The notes under the pieces: model-generated
The model's database searches: none
Seen by the model: only the letters and a program-made list of their open reading frames with translations
Told to the model about the DNA's origin: nothing
Part shown: positions 13,301 through 24,188 of the stretch, piece by piece
How the letters are laid out: the number at the start of each line of letters is the position of its first letter
Numbering within the stretch: the stretch's first letter is position 1
Made by a program: the position numbers and the translations under genes
DNA from: Larus michahellis
Lineage: Eukaryota > Chordata > Aves > Charadriiformes > Laridae
NCBI RefSeq assembly: GCF_964199755.1
Contig: NC_133897.1
Span: forward strand, 133,676,125 to 133,740,124
DNA length: 64,000 nt
Direction of reading: 5' to 3'

Positions 13301-14024
13301 AAGCGTTCTTGCTCTGCAAACACCATCCTTGTGTGCTTCTCTGAAAGCCTGCATGCTCGCTCATTTCCTCCCTCTCTCCTGTCTTCTTCCACTCCCAGAA
13401 AAATCTTCTGACTCTCCAAGAAGGCAGCAGGCAGCCTCCCAGGAGCACAACACATAGATCTGGATAGGGCTGAAAGCAGGCTTGGATTAAAGTTGCCTGT
13501 GTCCTGTGCGAGTGGTCACTAATCACTAAGCGTCTGTAGACGGGGTGAGCAGCAGGAGCCACATAGGACACAGGGGACCTCCCATCATGTGCCTCAGCAC
13601 GGGCAGCCTCTGCTTCTGCAAGGGAAAGGGCTCCCAGCCATCAGTCAAGAGGTGAGATGTGGTGCCCAAGCTCACCGTGAGGGCACCATTTCATGCACAG
13701 CTCTGGTGCCGGTATCTGGCTTCAGCAGCTCCTCACCGAGGTTCACAGCTCTCTCCATGGAGAGCACACCTGCCCAGCTGAAGCTCTGGATGCCCCATTG
13801 GTGGCCAGGCACAGCCACACTTAGCTTTGATGAGTCTGAGCCTTTTTTGGGATGAAGCAGTAACAACATGCCTGGGTCATTCTGTGGCAGAGCCAAGAAA
13901 TGAAACTGGCTTTCCTAAATGTGAAGTTAATTCACTCCACGCTGGACGGTCATCATTCTTCCCCTCTCCTTGCTTTGGATTATTTTTCCCAGATTTATTA
14001 TCTGACATTTTTCAAATCAAATTA
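10352..14024. other. Intergenic, nothing recognised
   Basis: About 3.7 kb without a recognisable gene, RNA or interspersed repeat. It includes a short A-run at 11757-11770. The frames at 13275-13571 (-) and 13589-13855 (+) overlap each other and match no family I know. Confidence 0.45.
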
Positions 14025-14431
<407 letters not shown>

Positions 14432-15226
14432 ATTCCCCACCTCCTCTGTATTATAACTCCTGTCTCTGCAGTCTCAGCTACTCAGTTTAATGCAATCTCT
14501 AGATCTCATCTCACTTCCATGTCAAATCTGACATGAATTGGCAATGAAGAAAATGAAGCAGACTGGGGCTTCCTTTGCAAATGCTTCACTTTGGAAAATA
14601 ATGCTGCTTCTGTACGTAAGACTGGAAATAGCACAGCGTCAAAGGCCAGCCCTTTGGGGAGTAGTAGTCAGCAGTTCACGCAAAAGATTTCAAAGAGTGG
14701 GTGAGAAACAAAACCCAAGCCACAAATACCTCTTCCCAGCAAAGTAACTGCCAGTGGTGGTGAAGCAATGGAAAGGGCAGATCGCTAATAACATACTTAC
14801 TTGTGTCTTGAGCTGACTTCCACAAGGTGTTAGTTGGCAACATCATGTGGCTTCCAGGAGAGCTGGCAGAGCTGTATTTTCCTTTGGATAAATCCAAATC
14901 TTTTGTTTTCCTTCCGCGGTTATTCTAACACCATTAGCAGGAAGTAATAGCCACTTAAAAAGCAGAAATGGCAATGTAGAATATTAGTAGAGAACAAAAA
15001 AAATATTTTTCCCCAGTGTATCAGAATGTGAAAGTTTATTTGCACTAACATAAAAGGAAATACTGACAAACAGCGATAAAGAAGGATGATTTGGGTAGGC
15101 AAAAGAAAGAGTTTTGTTTATCTCTCATAGTTCTGCTGGAAAATGAGAACAAGGGGTGTTTTCTATTGCAAACCATTTGCTTTAAAGTCAGTCAGTCAAC
15201 AAGCTCAATGACAAACCATTTTAATT
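14432..15226. other. Intergenic, nothing recognised
   Basis: About 800 bases between the pyrimidine tract and a CR1 fragment. I see no gene or repeat. Confidence 0.45.
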
Positions 15227-15469
15227 CCGCTGTTGAACATAGGAAGTTCCACCTAAACATGAGGAGGAACTTCTTTACTTTGAGGGTGGCAGAGCACTGG
15301 AACAGGCTGCCCAGAGAGGTGGTGGAGTCTCCATCTCTGGGGACATTCAAAACCCGCCTGGACGCGTTCCTGTGCAACCTGCTCTAGGTGACCCTGCTCT
15401 GGCAGGGGGGTTGGACTAGATGATCTCCAGAGGTCCCTTCCAACCCCTACCATTCTGTGATTCTGTGAT
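15227..15469 (+). mobile_element. CR1 3' fragment, about 240 bp
   Basis: Only the last part of the CR1 ORF2 ([39 protein letters not shown], then a stop at about 15385) and the 3' UTR with ATTCTGTG octamers remain. The C-terminus [20 protein letters not shown] is the same variant as in the CR1 at 17393-18959. It differs from the copies at 3077 and 58240, so at least two CR1 subfamilies are present. Confidence 0.93.
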
Positions 15470-15500
15470 TTGGTTGTAACCAAGCTTGGCAACATATACA

Positions 15501-15540
15501 CGTGTGTGTGTGTGTGTTTTTGTGTGTGTCTGTGTGTGTC
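15501..15540 (+). repeat. (GT)n microsatellite, interrupted
   Basis: GT dinucleotides with one TTTT and two TC interruptions, 30 bases after the CR1 tail. Confidence 0.9.
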
Positions 15541-16423
15541 TAGGTTCACACAGTTAATAGGCGGTGGAGGGACTCCAGGACACATACCCCACAGATCTCC
15601 ATGTCCTGCTATGGCCTTCCTGGCACACGTGAGAGGATAAGCTGCTGCTGCGCAGAGGTAATGGGGACAGGGCAAGAGGTTCAGGAGGAGCAAGAAGAGG
15701 GACTACAACCAGTCTCCTCTTGATTTACACCATCCTCATCTGAGATCCACCTTGAGTTACAGCACATCCTTGTCCTCCTTGCCATGGGCAAGTTGGCCAT
15801 CCACACCATGAAGCTGGTGGGATAGGGTAGATGAGAGACGCAGTCTCTCACCAGTCCCTTGTCCCATCACATCCCTGGGCAGAGCACTGGGCAGCTGCTG
15901 GGAATGCTGGGTGCTCCACTCAGTGACCCCCCCTCGTTACCTACAGACCCTCTTTAGAGCCCTACAACCCTCACACCTCTCCCACTTTTTTCAGCCTGGG
16001 GGCTGACTGTTTCCCCCTGCTTTTTCCCTTTTTCTTCTAACTCTTTGCTGGCATAAAAGAGCTGTACGGTTTTGTGAGATCCAGTCCCCGGCTAAAAGGA
16101 GAATGACAGAAGTAGCATCTGTGCAGCCTTGCCATTGACGATCAACAGAGGAAGACTGGTGCAGGACTGTCCCCCTTCCCTGGCATATGACACAAAGCAA
16201 TATGCCCCTTGACACCCATCCTCTATTCATGTTGCAGGGCATAATTCAAGAGAAGCAGAAATTTGAAGGAAAAGGCAAAGAGAATTTCTAACAATATTTT
16301 ATTGGTTTGCATTGCGAGCATTTTGAGGCAAAAATACCACTCACTGAGCATGCTTTCCAGTCATGGAAAACATAAATAATAATAACTATTTTACTTTCTT
16401 GGCACTACCTCAGAGTTGCACAG
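15541..16423. other. Intergenic, nothing recognised
   Basis: Unique-looking sequence between the GT repeat and the second LTR. Open frames are short and without recognisable family. Confidence 0.45.
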
Positions 16424-16795
16424 TGTCCTGGTTCCGGCGGGGATAGGGTTAATTTTTCCTGGTATCGCATGCCATGTGAGCCATGCCCACCCTGAGCTGC
16501 CGGGGGAGGGGGCAGGAAGTCGCCGCTCGCTCGGAGCGGGCTGGGGCGTCCCGGGTTGGGGTGTCCCGGGCTGGGGCGTCCCGGGTCTGGTCGGGGAGCG
16601 GCGGTTCCGTAACTGTGTTTGTATATGCCTCTATCCGTGTTATTGTTGTTGTTTGCTTGTTCCCTTTGCTGTTCTGTTAAACTGCCTTTGTCTCAACCCA
16701 AGAGTCTTGCCTTTTCTTCCGATTCTTCCCGTATTGGGAAGGCCCGAGCGAGCGGCACGTGGTTGTTTGTTGCCGTCTGAGGCTAAACCACGACA
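16424..16795 (+). mobile_element. Solo LTR of an avian endogenous retrovirus, 372 bp, perfect 5-bp target duplication
   Basis: The ends are TGTCCTGGTTCCGGCGGGGA and CTAAACCACGACA (TG...CA). The 5-mer CACAG occurs immediately before (16419-16423) and immediately after (16796-16800), a perfect target-site duplication. Five bases fits the ERVL group better than ERVK (6) or gammaretrovirus-like (4). A GC-rich block contains three tandem 15-bp units (16541-16585). A T/G-rich R/U5-like half follows. There is no internal viral sequence, so it is a solo LTR. An open frame across 16416-16868 is produced by the repeat and is not a gene. Confidence 0.9.
16541..16585 (+). repeat. Three tandem 15-bp units inside the LTR
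   Basis: CTGGGGCGTCCCGGG at 16541-16555 and 16571-16585 flank a two-base variant TTGGGGTGTCCCGGG at 16556-16570. Because the units are multiples of three, the overlapping frame reads GWGVP repeated. Confidence 0.95.
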
Positions 16796-16950
16796 CACAG
16801 CTCTAGTGACTTTGATGCATTTTATTCTTAGAACTAAGGTTATGCCAGCTGAACATTATTATCAATGAGCATCTAAGAAATGGAAATTTCAAGCAGTACT
16901 GACATGTTCCAAAAAGCAAACCCCAATCTTAGGAGCTACCTACATCATCA

Positions 16951-17392
16951 TAGAATCATAGAATGGTTTGGGTTGGAAGGGACCTTAAAGATCATCTAGT
17001 TCCAACCCCCCTGCCATGGGCACGGACACCTTCCACTAGACCAGGTTGCTCAAAGGCCCATCCAACCTGGCCTTGAACACTTCCAGGGATGGGGCATCCA
17101 CACCTTCTCTGGGCAACCTGTTCCAGTGCCTCACCACCCACAGGATAAATAATTTCTTCCTGATATCTAATCTAACTCTACCCTCTTTCAGTTTAAACCC
17201 GTTACCCCTTGTCCTATCACTACACTCTCTGATAAAGAGTCCCTCCCCATCTTTCCTGTAGGCCCCTTTTAGGTACTGCTTCAGGCTGCTATAAGGTCAC
17301 CCTGGAGCCTTCTTTGCTCTAGTCTGAATGAACCCAGCTCTCTCAGCCTGTCTTAATAGGAACGGTCCTCCAGCCCTCTCATCATCTTCATG
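16951..17392 (-). mobile_element. CR1 LINE (-), 3' part, split by a nested CR1
   Basis: Reverse-oriented CR1. The 3' octamer tail starts at about 16951 (TAGAATCATAGAATGGTTTG on +), followed leftwards in the element by 3' UTR and the C-terminal part of ORF2. Homology stops at 17392 in the middle of the block that normally continues ATCATCTTCATGGCCCTCCTC. The missing continuation resumes at 18960-18965, so this element was interrupted by a later insertion. Confidence 0.92.
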
Positions 17393-18959
17393 AGGATCGA
17401 GTGAGGGATCAATTACGTCAATTAGATATTCACAAGTCCATGGGCCCCGATGGAATGCACCCGAGAGTGCTGAGGGAGCTGGCAAAGTCATTGCTGGGCC
17501 GCTCTCCATCATCTTTGAAAGGTCCTGGAGAACAGGCGAGGTGCCTGAGGACTGGAGGAAAGCCAATGTCACTCCAGTCTTCAAAAAAGGCAAGAAGGAG
17601 GAGCCGGGGAACTACAGGCCGGTCAGCCTCACCTCCATCCCTGGAAAGATGATGGAACAGCTCGTTCTGGGCATCATCTCAAGGCATGTGGAGGAAAAGA
17701 AAGCTATCAGAAGTACTCAGCATGGATTCACCAAGGGAAAATCATGTCTGACTAATCTGACAGCCTTCTATGATGGCATGACTGGATGGATAGATGAGGG
17801 GAGGGTGGTGGATGTGGTCTACCTTGACTTCAGCAAAGTGTTCGACACGGTCTCCCACAGCATCCTCATAGGGAAGCTTAGGAAGAGTGGCTTAGATGAA
17901 TGGACAGTGGGGTGGAGAGATAACTGGTTGCAAGACAGAGCTCAGAGGGTCGTGTTTAGGGACACAGAGTGTAGTTGGAGGTCAGTGACGAGTGGTGTTC
18001 CCCAGGGGTCAGTACTGGGTCCAGTCCTCTTCAATATATTCATCAATGACCTGGACGAGGGGATAGAGTGCACCCTCAGCAAGATTGCTGTTGACACAAA
18101 GCTGGGTGGGGTGGCTGACACACCGGAAGGCTGTGCTGCCATACAGAGAGACCTGGACAGGTTGGAGATTTGGGCAGAGAGGAATCTTATGAAATTCAAT
18201 AAGGGCAAGTGTAGGGTGCTGCACCTGGGGAGGAATAACCCCATGGACCAGTACAGGCTGGGGGCTGCCCTGCTGGAGAGCAGCTCTGTGGAAAGAGACC
18301 TGGGAGTCCTGGTGGACAACAGGATGACCATGAGCCAGCGATGTGCCCTTGTGGTCAAGAAGGCCAATGGCATCCTGGGGTGCATCAAGGAGAGTGTGGC
18401 CAGCAGATCGAGGGAGGTCATCCTCCCCCTCTACTCTGCCTTGGTGAGGCCGCACCTGGAGTACCGTGTCCAGTTCTGGGCTCCCCGGTTCAAGAAGGAC
18501 GGGGAACTGCTGGAGAGGGTGCAGCAAAGGGCTACAAAGATGATTAGGGGACTGGAACACCTCTCTTATGAAGAAAGGCTGAGGGATTTGGGTCTCTTCA
18601 GTCTGGAAAAAAGACGGCTGAGGGGGCACCTTATCAACACTTCTAAATACTTAAAGGGTGGGTGTCAGGAGAATGGGGCCAGGCTCTTTTCAGTGGTGCC
18701 CAGCGACAGGACAAGAGGTAATGGGCACAAACTTGAGCATAGGAAGTTCCACCTAAACATGTGGAGGAACTTCTTTACTTTGAGGGTGGCAGAGCACGGG
18801 AACAGGCTGCCCAGAGAGGTGGTGGAGTCTCCATCTCTGGGGACATTCAGAACCCGCTTGGACACTTTCCTGTGCAACCTGCTCTAGGTGACCCTGCTCT
18901 GGCACGGGGGTTGGACTCGATGAGTTCCAGAGGTCCCTTCCAACCCTATGATTCTATGA
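17393..18959 (+). mobile_element. CR1 LINE (+) inserted into another CR1; long RT frame with a mutated catalytic box
   Basis: This is the most complete CR1 in the window, about 1.57 kb. The 5' end is truncated within ORF2 ([18 protein letters not shown]). One base appears to be missing near 17485, after which the frame stays open to the stop at 18885-18887. Blocks visible in order: [101 protein letters not shown], the connection domain and [20 protein letters not shown]. The catalytic FADD box reads IAVD, with one of the two aspartates replaced by valine, so no active enzyme is expected. The 3' end has the octamer ATTCTATG. TTCATG occurs at both junctions (17387-17392 and 18960-18965), a likely 6-bp target duplication or junction microhomology. 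Confidence 0.93.
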
Positions 18960-19033
18960 TTCATGGCCCTCCTCTACACTCACTCCAACAGGTCCATGTC
19001 CTTCTTATGCTGGGAGCCCCAGAGCTGGATGCA
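18960..19033 (-). mobile_element. CR1 LINE (-), remaining 5' part after the nested insertion
   Basis: The complement continues the element interrupted at 17392: TTCATGGCCCTCC, then CACTCCAACAGGTCCATGTC, and GAGCTGGATGCA. Homology ends near 19033, so the host copy was itself 5'-truncated before being hit. Joined across the insertion, the host CR1 was about 510 bp long. Confidence 0.88.
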
Positions 19034-21909
19034 TAACATGACGCCCTTCACTCTACAGGAATCCCTGCTTTCTTACAAGATTTTGATTTAAGTAGGGCCT
19101 TCATACAAAATTCCTTAAAAAGGAATTAATTTTCTGAGCACTGAGAGGCTCAAAAAAGAAAGCTATTGACTTCAGAGGGGATTTAGGTGCCTATTGCAGC
19201 CACTGGTGCTGCGCTGAAAACACAGACATAATTTAACACTGAGCATCCAACTTCCACGGTGGTGCTAAATACAGAGAAGCAGTTCCTTTGTTCATCTTGG
19301 GTTTGCTTCCATTTGTGAGGTTGTCAACTTTAAAAGAACGTGATGGAAATATAAACAAAAAGCTCAATTTCAACTTCACATAATAAGCAAAAGTTTGTAA
19401 AGCTGTAACTGTGATTTGCCACTGTAAACTCAATGCTCTAATGGAGTACAGCAGAATAATAACATATTGCATCTGGCTGTTTTTGCCTCAAAAGCAGCAA
19501 TAGTACTGTACATATAATCATTTTAAGATGCAAAATTTTAAAATAAACGAGGACCTGAGGCAACATTTTTTAATCCGAGTATGTGTGTTCATGTATCAAA
19601 GGAGCTGATTCACAGTGTAGAATGTTTAGGCTACAGAGCCTCCATCGCTAATGTCAGACAATGTTTAGCTACAGGCCTGCCAGGGTTCTGGAAGCAAATG
19701 TTTGGAGGTAAGAAACACTTGCAATTTCATATTCTCGGTTTAAGACTAACCTGAGATCAGAAGCAATGATGAAAGGGGATGTCTTTAAAACGTTGTGATC
19801 ATCCAAACACCAAAACCTCCAAAATGAGTTCAATAGAACAGTCAACGCATTTTCATGGGCAGTGCAGGAGCACATCTGAGCACTGCATTCAGTGCACCGA
19901 GCGGAGAGATAGCTTTAGAGGTGGCTTTTTAAAGCACAGCCAGCTGGCAAGGGGATTTCAGTCTCCAAAAGACCTCTATCCTAGTCATCACAAGAAACAG
20001 CAAACCTCAGAGGCTTTGTTTATCATTTGCAGAAGCAAATTGCAAAACCTCATGGAATTACAGCCACTATGCTTGCTCCAGAGTTCTACTGTTTGGAAGA
20101 ATTATTCAATTTTTCTTTAACAGAGAAAACTCCACTTTGATCCTTCTGAGGGTAAGCCACTCCCCAAGGGAAGACAATTTCTGGCACCTGGTGGCATAGT
20201 GGAACTGAATCCTTCACACGTAGTGAGACTGGAGATCTTGCAACAAGCACTGCCAAAGGACAAGCTACACTGCAGCAACCCCCAAGTAAACATTTGCTGG
20301 ATGAAAGGTGAAAGTGCAGGAGGTAGATACAAGAAAGGAAAAGTGTTTGGCACATGGAGACTGATAATACTACAGCTTAGTTTGTTGCCCAGAACCTTTT
20401 ATTCAGGTTATTTTCCTCTCCCGCAGGACTGAGAGAGATGCTAAAAGTTACATACAGAAAGAATCTGAGTTACGTAAAATGAGACTTAGGCAGACTCTAC
20501 AATGAAACTATCACCCTTAGCTAAAATTATCAGATACTGCGGTTTCTAAATCAGGAGTTATTTGCATTTAGTTGTTTCACCTCTTTACATATGCCCAGTC
20601 TTGGTTCCCAGCTCAATCCCTGGGCCATCAGAGTGGGAAAGTAGATGTTTCTTCTCCTAAATCTCCTGAGGACCTGACTTGGCAGGCACTTCCAGCACCT
20701 CAGATGCCAGTAGGATCAAGTTGCTCAGAAAACATAGCAGACATCAGTTAATTCTACGCCATGCAGGGAATGGGTGCAATGCACTCTTTTTGGTCACTAC
20801 TGTTATAATTGGACAATTAGTTAGAAAATAAGTTATGCTGACTTAATTGCTTTTCTCCCTGAGAAGACACAAAACCATACTTGGCTAAGCCATGCCTTTC
20901 TTAGCTTGCGGCACTGTCCATCTCTCCTTTTGAAGCTGTACCACAACATAGCAACAACACCCAGGTCTCACTGGACCAGAAAGTGAGCATGAGTGCCCAT
21001 GAGCCTCCATTCAAGGCTCTCACTCATGGGCGGAGGAGCAAAGAGGGCTCTTCACCAGCCACTGCAAAACAACCATACATGGTTGATTGACACATTTTCT
21101 CCTCCTGGCTGATCCAGCTTTTCCCTTCAGTGCAGCCGTACTCACTCTTTGGTTCACTGGCTTCTTTTATGCACTCTCCAACTCAACTAATCCCTTTGTG
21201 CAGGGTGGTAGAGCAGTACCAGGAGGAGTGGTGGATGTTTATTGGACAGATTAGTTTTAAAGTTGTTAATTAGGATAAACTTGTAGAAGGTGAGGTGTGG
21301 GTTTGAGCATGCCCTTTCCTCTCTTTAGAAAAGCGAATCAAACCCACACTCCGGAAAGATACTTCATGGGTCTACAATAAAGCATCTGCTATAAAATGGT
21401 GGGCACGGACACACTTCCCCAGATTTAAAGGGCAGCCTTACACTGGGCTTGCAAAAGATCAATACCAGTCCTGAATTCCCCGAGATATTCAGGCCTCTAG
21501 ATCCTCAGAGGACGGGAGAAATGCTGTAGCCTTGAGAGGGATGTCTGAAAATGGGACTCATCCATTCAGCACATGGATTGCTTCGCATGACAGTCAGAGG
21601 CACTGCGGCATCCAACGTTCAGGCATTTACTTCTATGAGTCACATTTCCGGGACATTATGCACCAAGTCCCTATGCTGTACTGACCTTCTCTAGCTCCTG
21701 CTGATAAACAAAACAACTGCTGCCCATCTAACTGAGCCTGTTGTAAACTAGATGCAAATATATTTTTTTTAATCCTATTTATCATCTCAGCTAGGCACAA
21801 GCAGGTGAACAACTTCTGCCTTGTGACAGCAAAGAGATGAGAGATGTCTCCTCGTTCCTGACCTCAAGGACAGAAATATCATAGACTTGCATACGAGACA
21901 ACTGTTTAA
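19034..21909. other. Intergenic, nothing recognised
   Basis: About 2.9 kb between the nested CR1 and the presumed end of the EYA1 transcript. No coding exon, RNA gene or interspersed repeat is recognised. Confidence 0.45.
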
Positions 21910-21926
21910 TACGTTCACAAATCAAT

Positions 21927-21932
21927 TTTATT
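21927..21932 (-). terminator. EYA1: Candidate distal polyadenylation signal of EYA1
   Basis: AATAAA on the minus strand (TTTATT on +), about 2.08 kb after the stop codon, with a GT-rich downstream element in the expected interval. This is inference from motif and spacing. Confidence 0.5.
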
Positions 21933-23704
21933 AATTTAAAACAAAATTAATGAAGAAAAATTCTGTACACAATTGTGGACACAACACACTTTTTGTACAA
22001 TAAGGCCCAGATATACTGTTTGTTTTTTTTAGTCCGCAACTGACTAAAAATAAAAAAAAAAAAGACAACCAACCCCCCATCACTGTCTACTTTGCTTGAG
22101 GAAAAAAAAGGCTAATTATAGTCTCAATTCTAAAAACTACCCACAACGTGCTTTATGTACGTATGTGAGTACTGCATGAATTCCAGCACTCATACTCGGT
22201 AAAGTAAAGCACATGTGCAAGTCTTGGTAGGATAAAAACCTCTCTGTTGGTAATAAAGCAATCCACAAATATTGAATTCTAGCAGCAATATGATTCCTCC
22301 AATAGAGAAGGGTGTTGTGTAGCTACATTGGTGCTTTGTAGCTCTGCAGGTAGCTGTTTCAAGGCTGGTGTTTTTAGCAAAAGAAAGCAAGAAGAAAAGC
22401 TGGAGAATGAACCAACAAAGCTGAGGCTTCTTTTTAATGAAGAGGTTTAAATCGGGTAAAGGGAATTGGTACAATTCAAGCCAGAAGTCAGACTAACAGT
22501 TTACCTGACCAAGTAGCTCATGGCCTTCAGGATTAGAAAAGCCACAAGTCACAGACAGACACAGTCTAGGTTTGCCCTGTAAATGGGTATAGACAAAAGC
22601 AAATTTTAACTCCTTGGCGATAACTATTTCAGTATTTCCATTGCCGGCAATGGATGTTATATCTTAGGAAAATCTGACTCCTGGTGGAAGAGGATTAAAA
22701 AACTTAAATGTATATGATTATTCTTGTTCAATTTCTCCAAAATATTCCCATTTCTAATTTCTAAAAATAACGATGATGATAGTTTCCTTCATTTTTGGAT
22801 GAGATAAAAACTATTTGGTACGAAGATTCCAGTTTAAGCCATCTTAAAATATATTTGTGTTCTCGCTCTATTTCTTTAGGGAATTAATCTATGATTTCAT
22901 TTTTCAATACTTTAAAAAAGGATCAATATGTTAACTTTAAAGGAGGAAACAGAAGATAGCAAAGAACTCCTCTTCAGTTGTGTTTTATCTATATTTCCTT
23001 CATGGGGGGAAAGAAACCAATCTTTTCATAATGAGACTAGGCGAGAGAAGAAAAAGGTAGAGAAACAGCTGAGAAGAACAAAACCCAATTCTTATTGACA
23101 CTTGACATCCATGCTTTTGGTCTTGACAAATTTATCTAAAAAAATCCGTTATCTACATATTTATATCCAACGCATTGATAAGGCACTGCACAACAGCCTG
23201 TGCACACGTGGCCTCATTCTTCACCAACAAGGCATTACTATCTTTCAATAGCATTTACCTTAACAATATGTAAAAGAATCATTCATTATTACAAATTTAC
23301 ACAAAAAATTCTTCCTGTACATGATTGTCTCAGTGATGTACCTATTAGTTTAAATTAGACATATTTTAAACTACTCTGTAATGTGCTAAAATCAAAAGTC
23401 GTTGCTGTACCATAAGGCAAAGGCTTATAATAGCCTTTAATCCTATTATACATATTCTCAGTTATATGATGTCAAAATATAGTCTGTTCATAAATAAGTA
23501 AAGATGTACAGAGTACCCTGGGTATGAGAAACCAAAAAGTAAACCTTCTTTACAAGAAAATTACTCCACTGGTGTTTTGAAAAATCTCAGTCTTCATTGT
23601 GCAATCAAGTTTGCTGTGTTGAAGAAACGGTGTGTGTCACATTGAAGAGTCTAAAAACTACAAAGCATTTGCAGGTCCTTTTTTTTCTTCACAGGTATGA
23701 ACCT

Positions 23705-23728
23705 TTTATTTCCTTTTTTTTTTTTATT
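23705..23728 (-). terminator. EYA1: Candidate proximal polyadenylation signals of EYA1
   Basis: Two AATAAA words on the minus strand (23728-23723 and 23710-23705), separated by an A-run, about 290-310 nt after the stop. The A-richness also makes the site prone to internal oligo-dT priming. Confidence 0.35.
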
Positions 23729-24014
23729 TCTTTTTCCTTCTCTATTTCTTTTTGGTAGCAAATACGGCAAAGATGAGTTGTTCAAACATTTGCATGGCTT
23801 ATTTTTGTTGGACTCGCAGTACCAGAGTCAACAGCTGTTCTGAAGAAAAAGACATGCTCCTCCGTTTACTGAAAGGGCAAGGGTTAAGACCAATTGCAGC
23901 TGTACGTCAACATGTTGAAATCACAAAGTTCTGTAGTCCAATGCTGACACAAGACACAGGCATCCCGTCCACGGGCAGAAGGAGGCTCTGGGGTTTCAAA
24001 GTGCTGCTGAGCTG

Positions 24015-24188
<174 letters not shown>

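Larger units (their letters stand above)
21910..24014 (-). other. EYA1: EYA1 3' untranslated region (end inferred)
   Basis: The region follows the EYA1 stop codon on the minus strand, about 2.1 kb, AT-rich, without interspersed repeats. The far end is inferred from an AATAAA on the minus strand at 21932-21927, followed about 15-25 bases later by a GT-rich stretch (ACAGTTGTCTCGTATG), as expected for cleavage near 21910. Two more AATAAA words lie in an A-rich tract at 23728-23723 and 23710-23705, so a short form with about 300 nt of UTR is possible. Which site is used cannot be decided from sequence alone. Confidence 0.55.

Noticed and set aside
16416..16868. 150-codon + frame with GWGVP repeats
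   Set aside because: It spans the solo LTR and its 15-bp tandem units and begins outside the LTR; no family is recognised.
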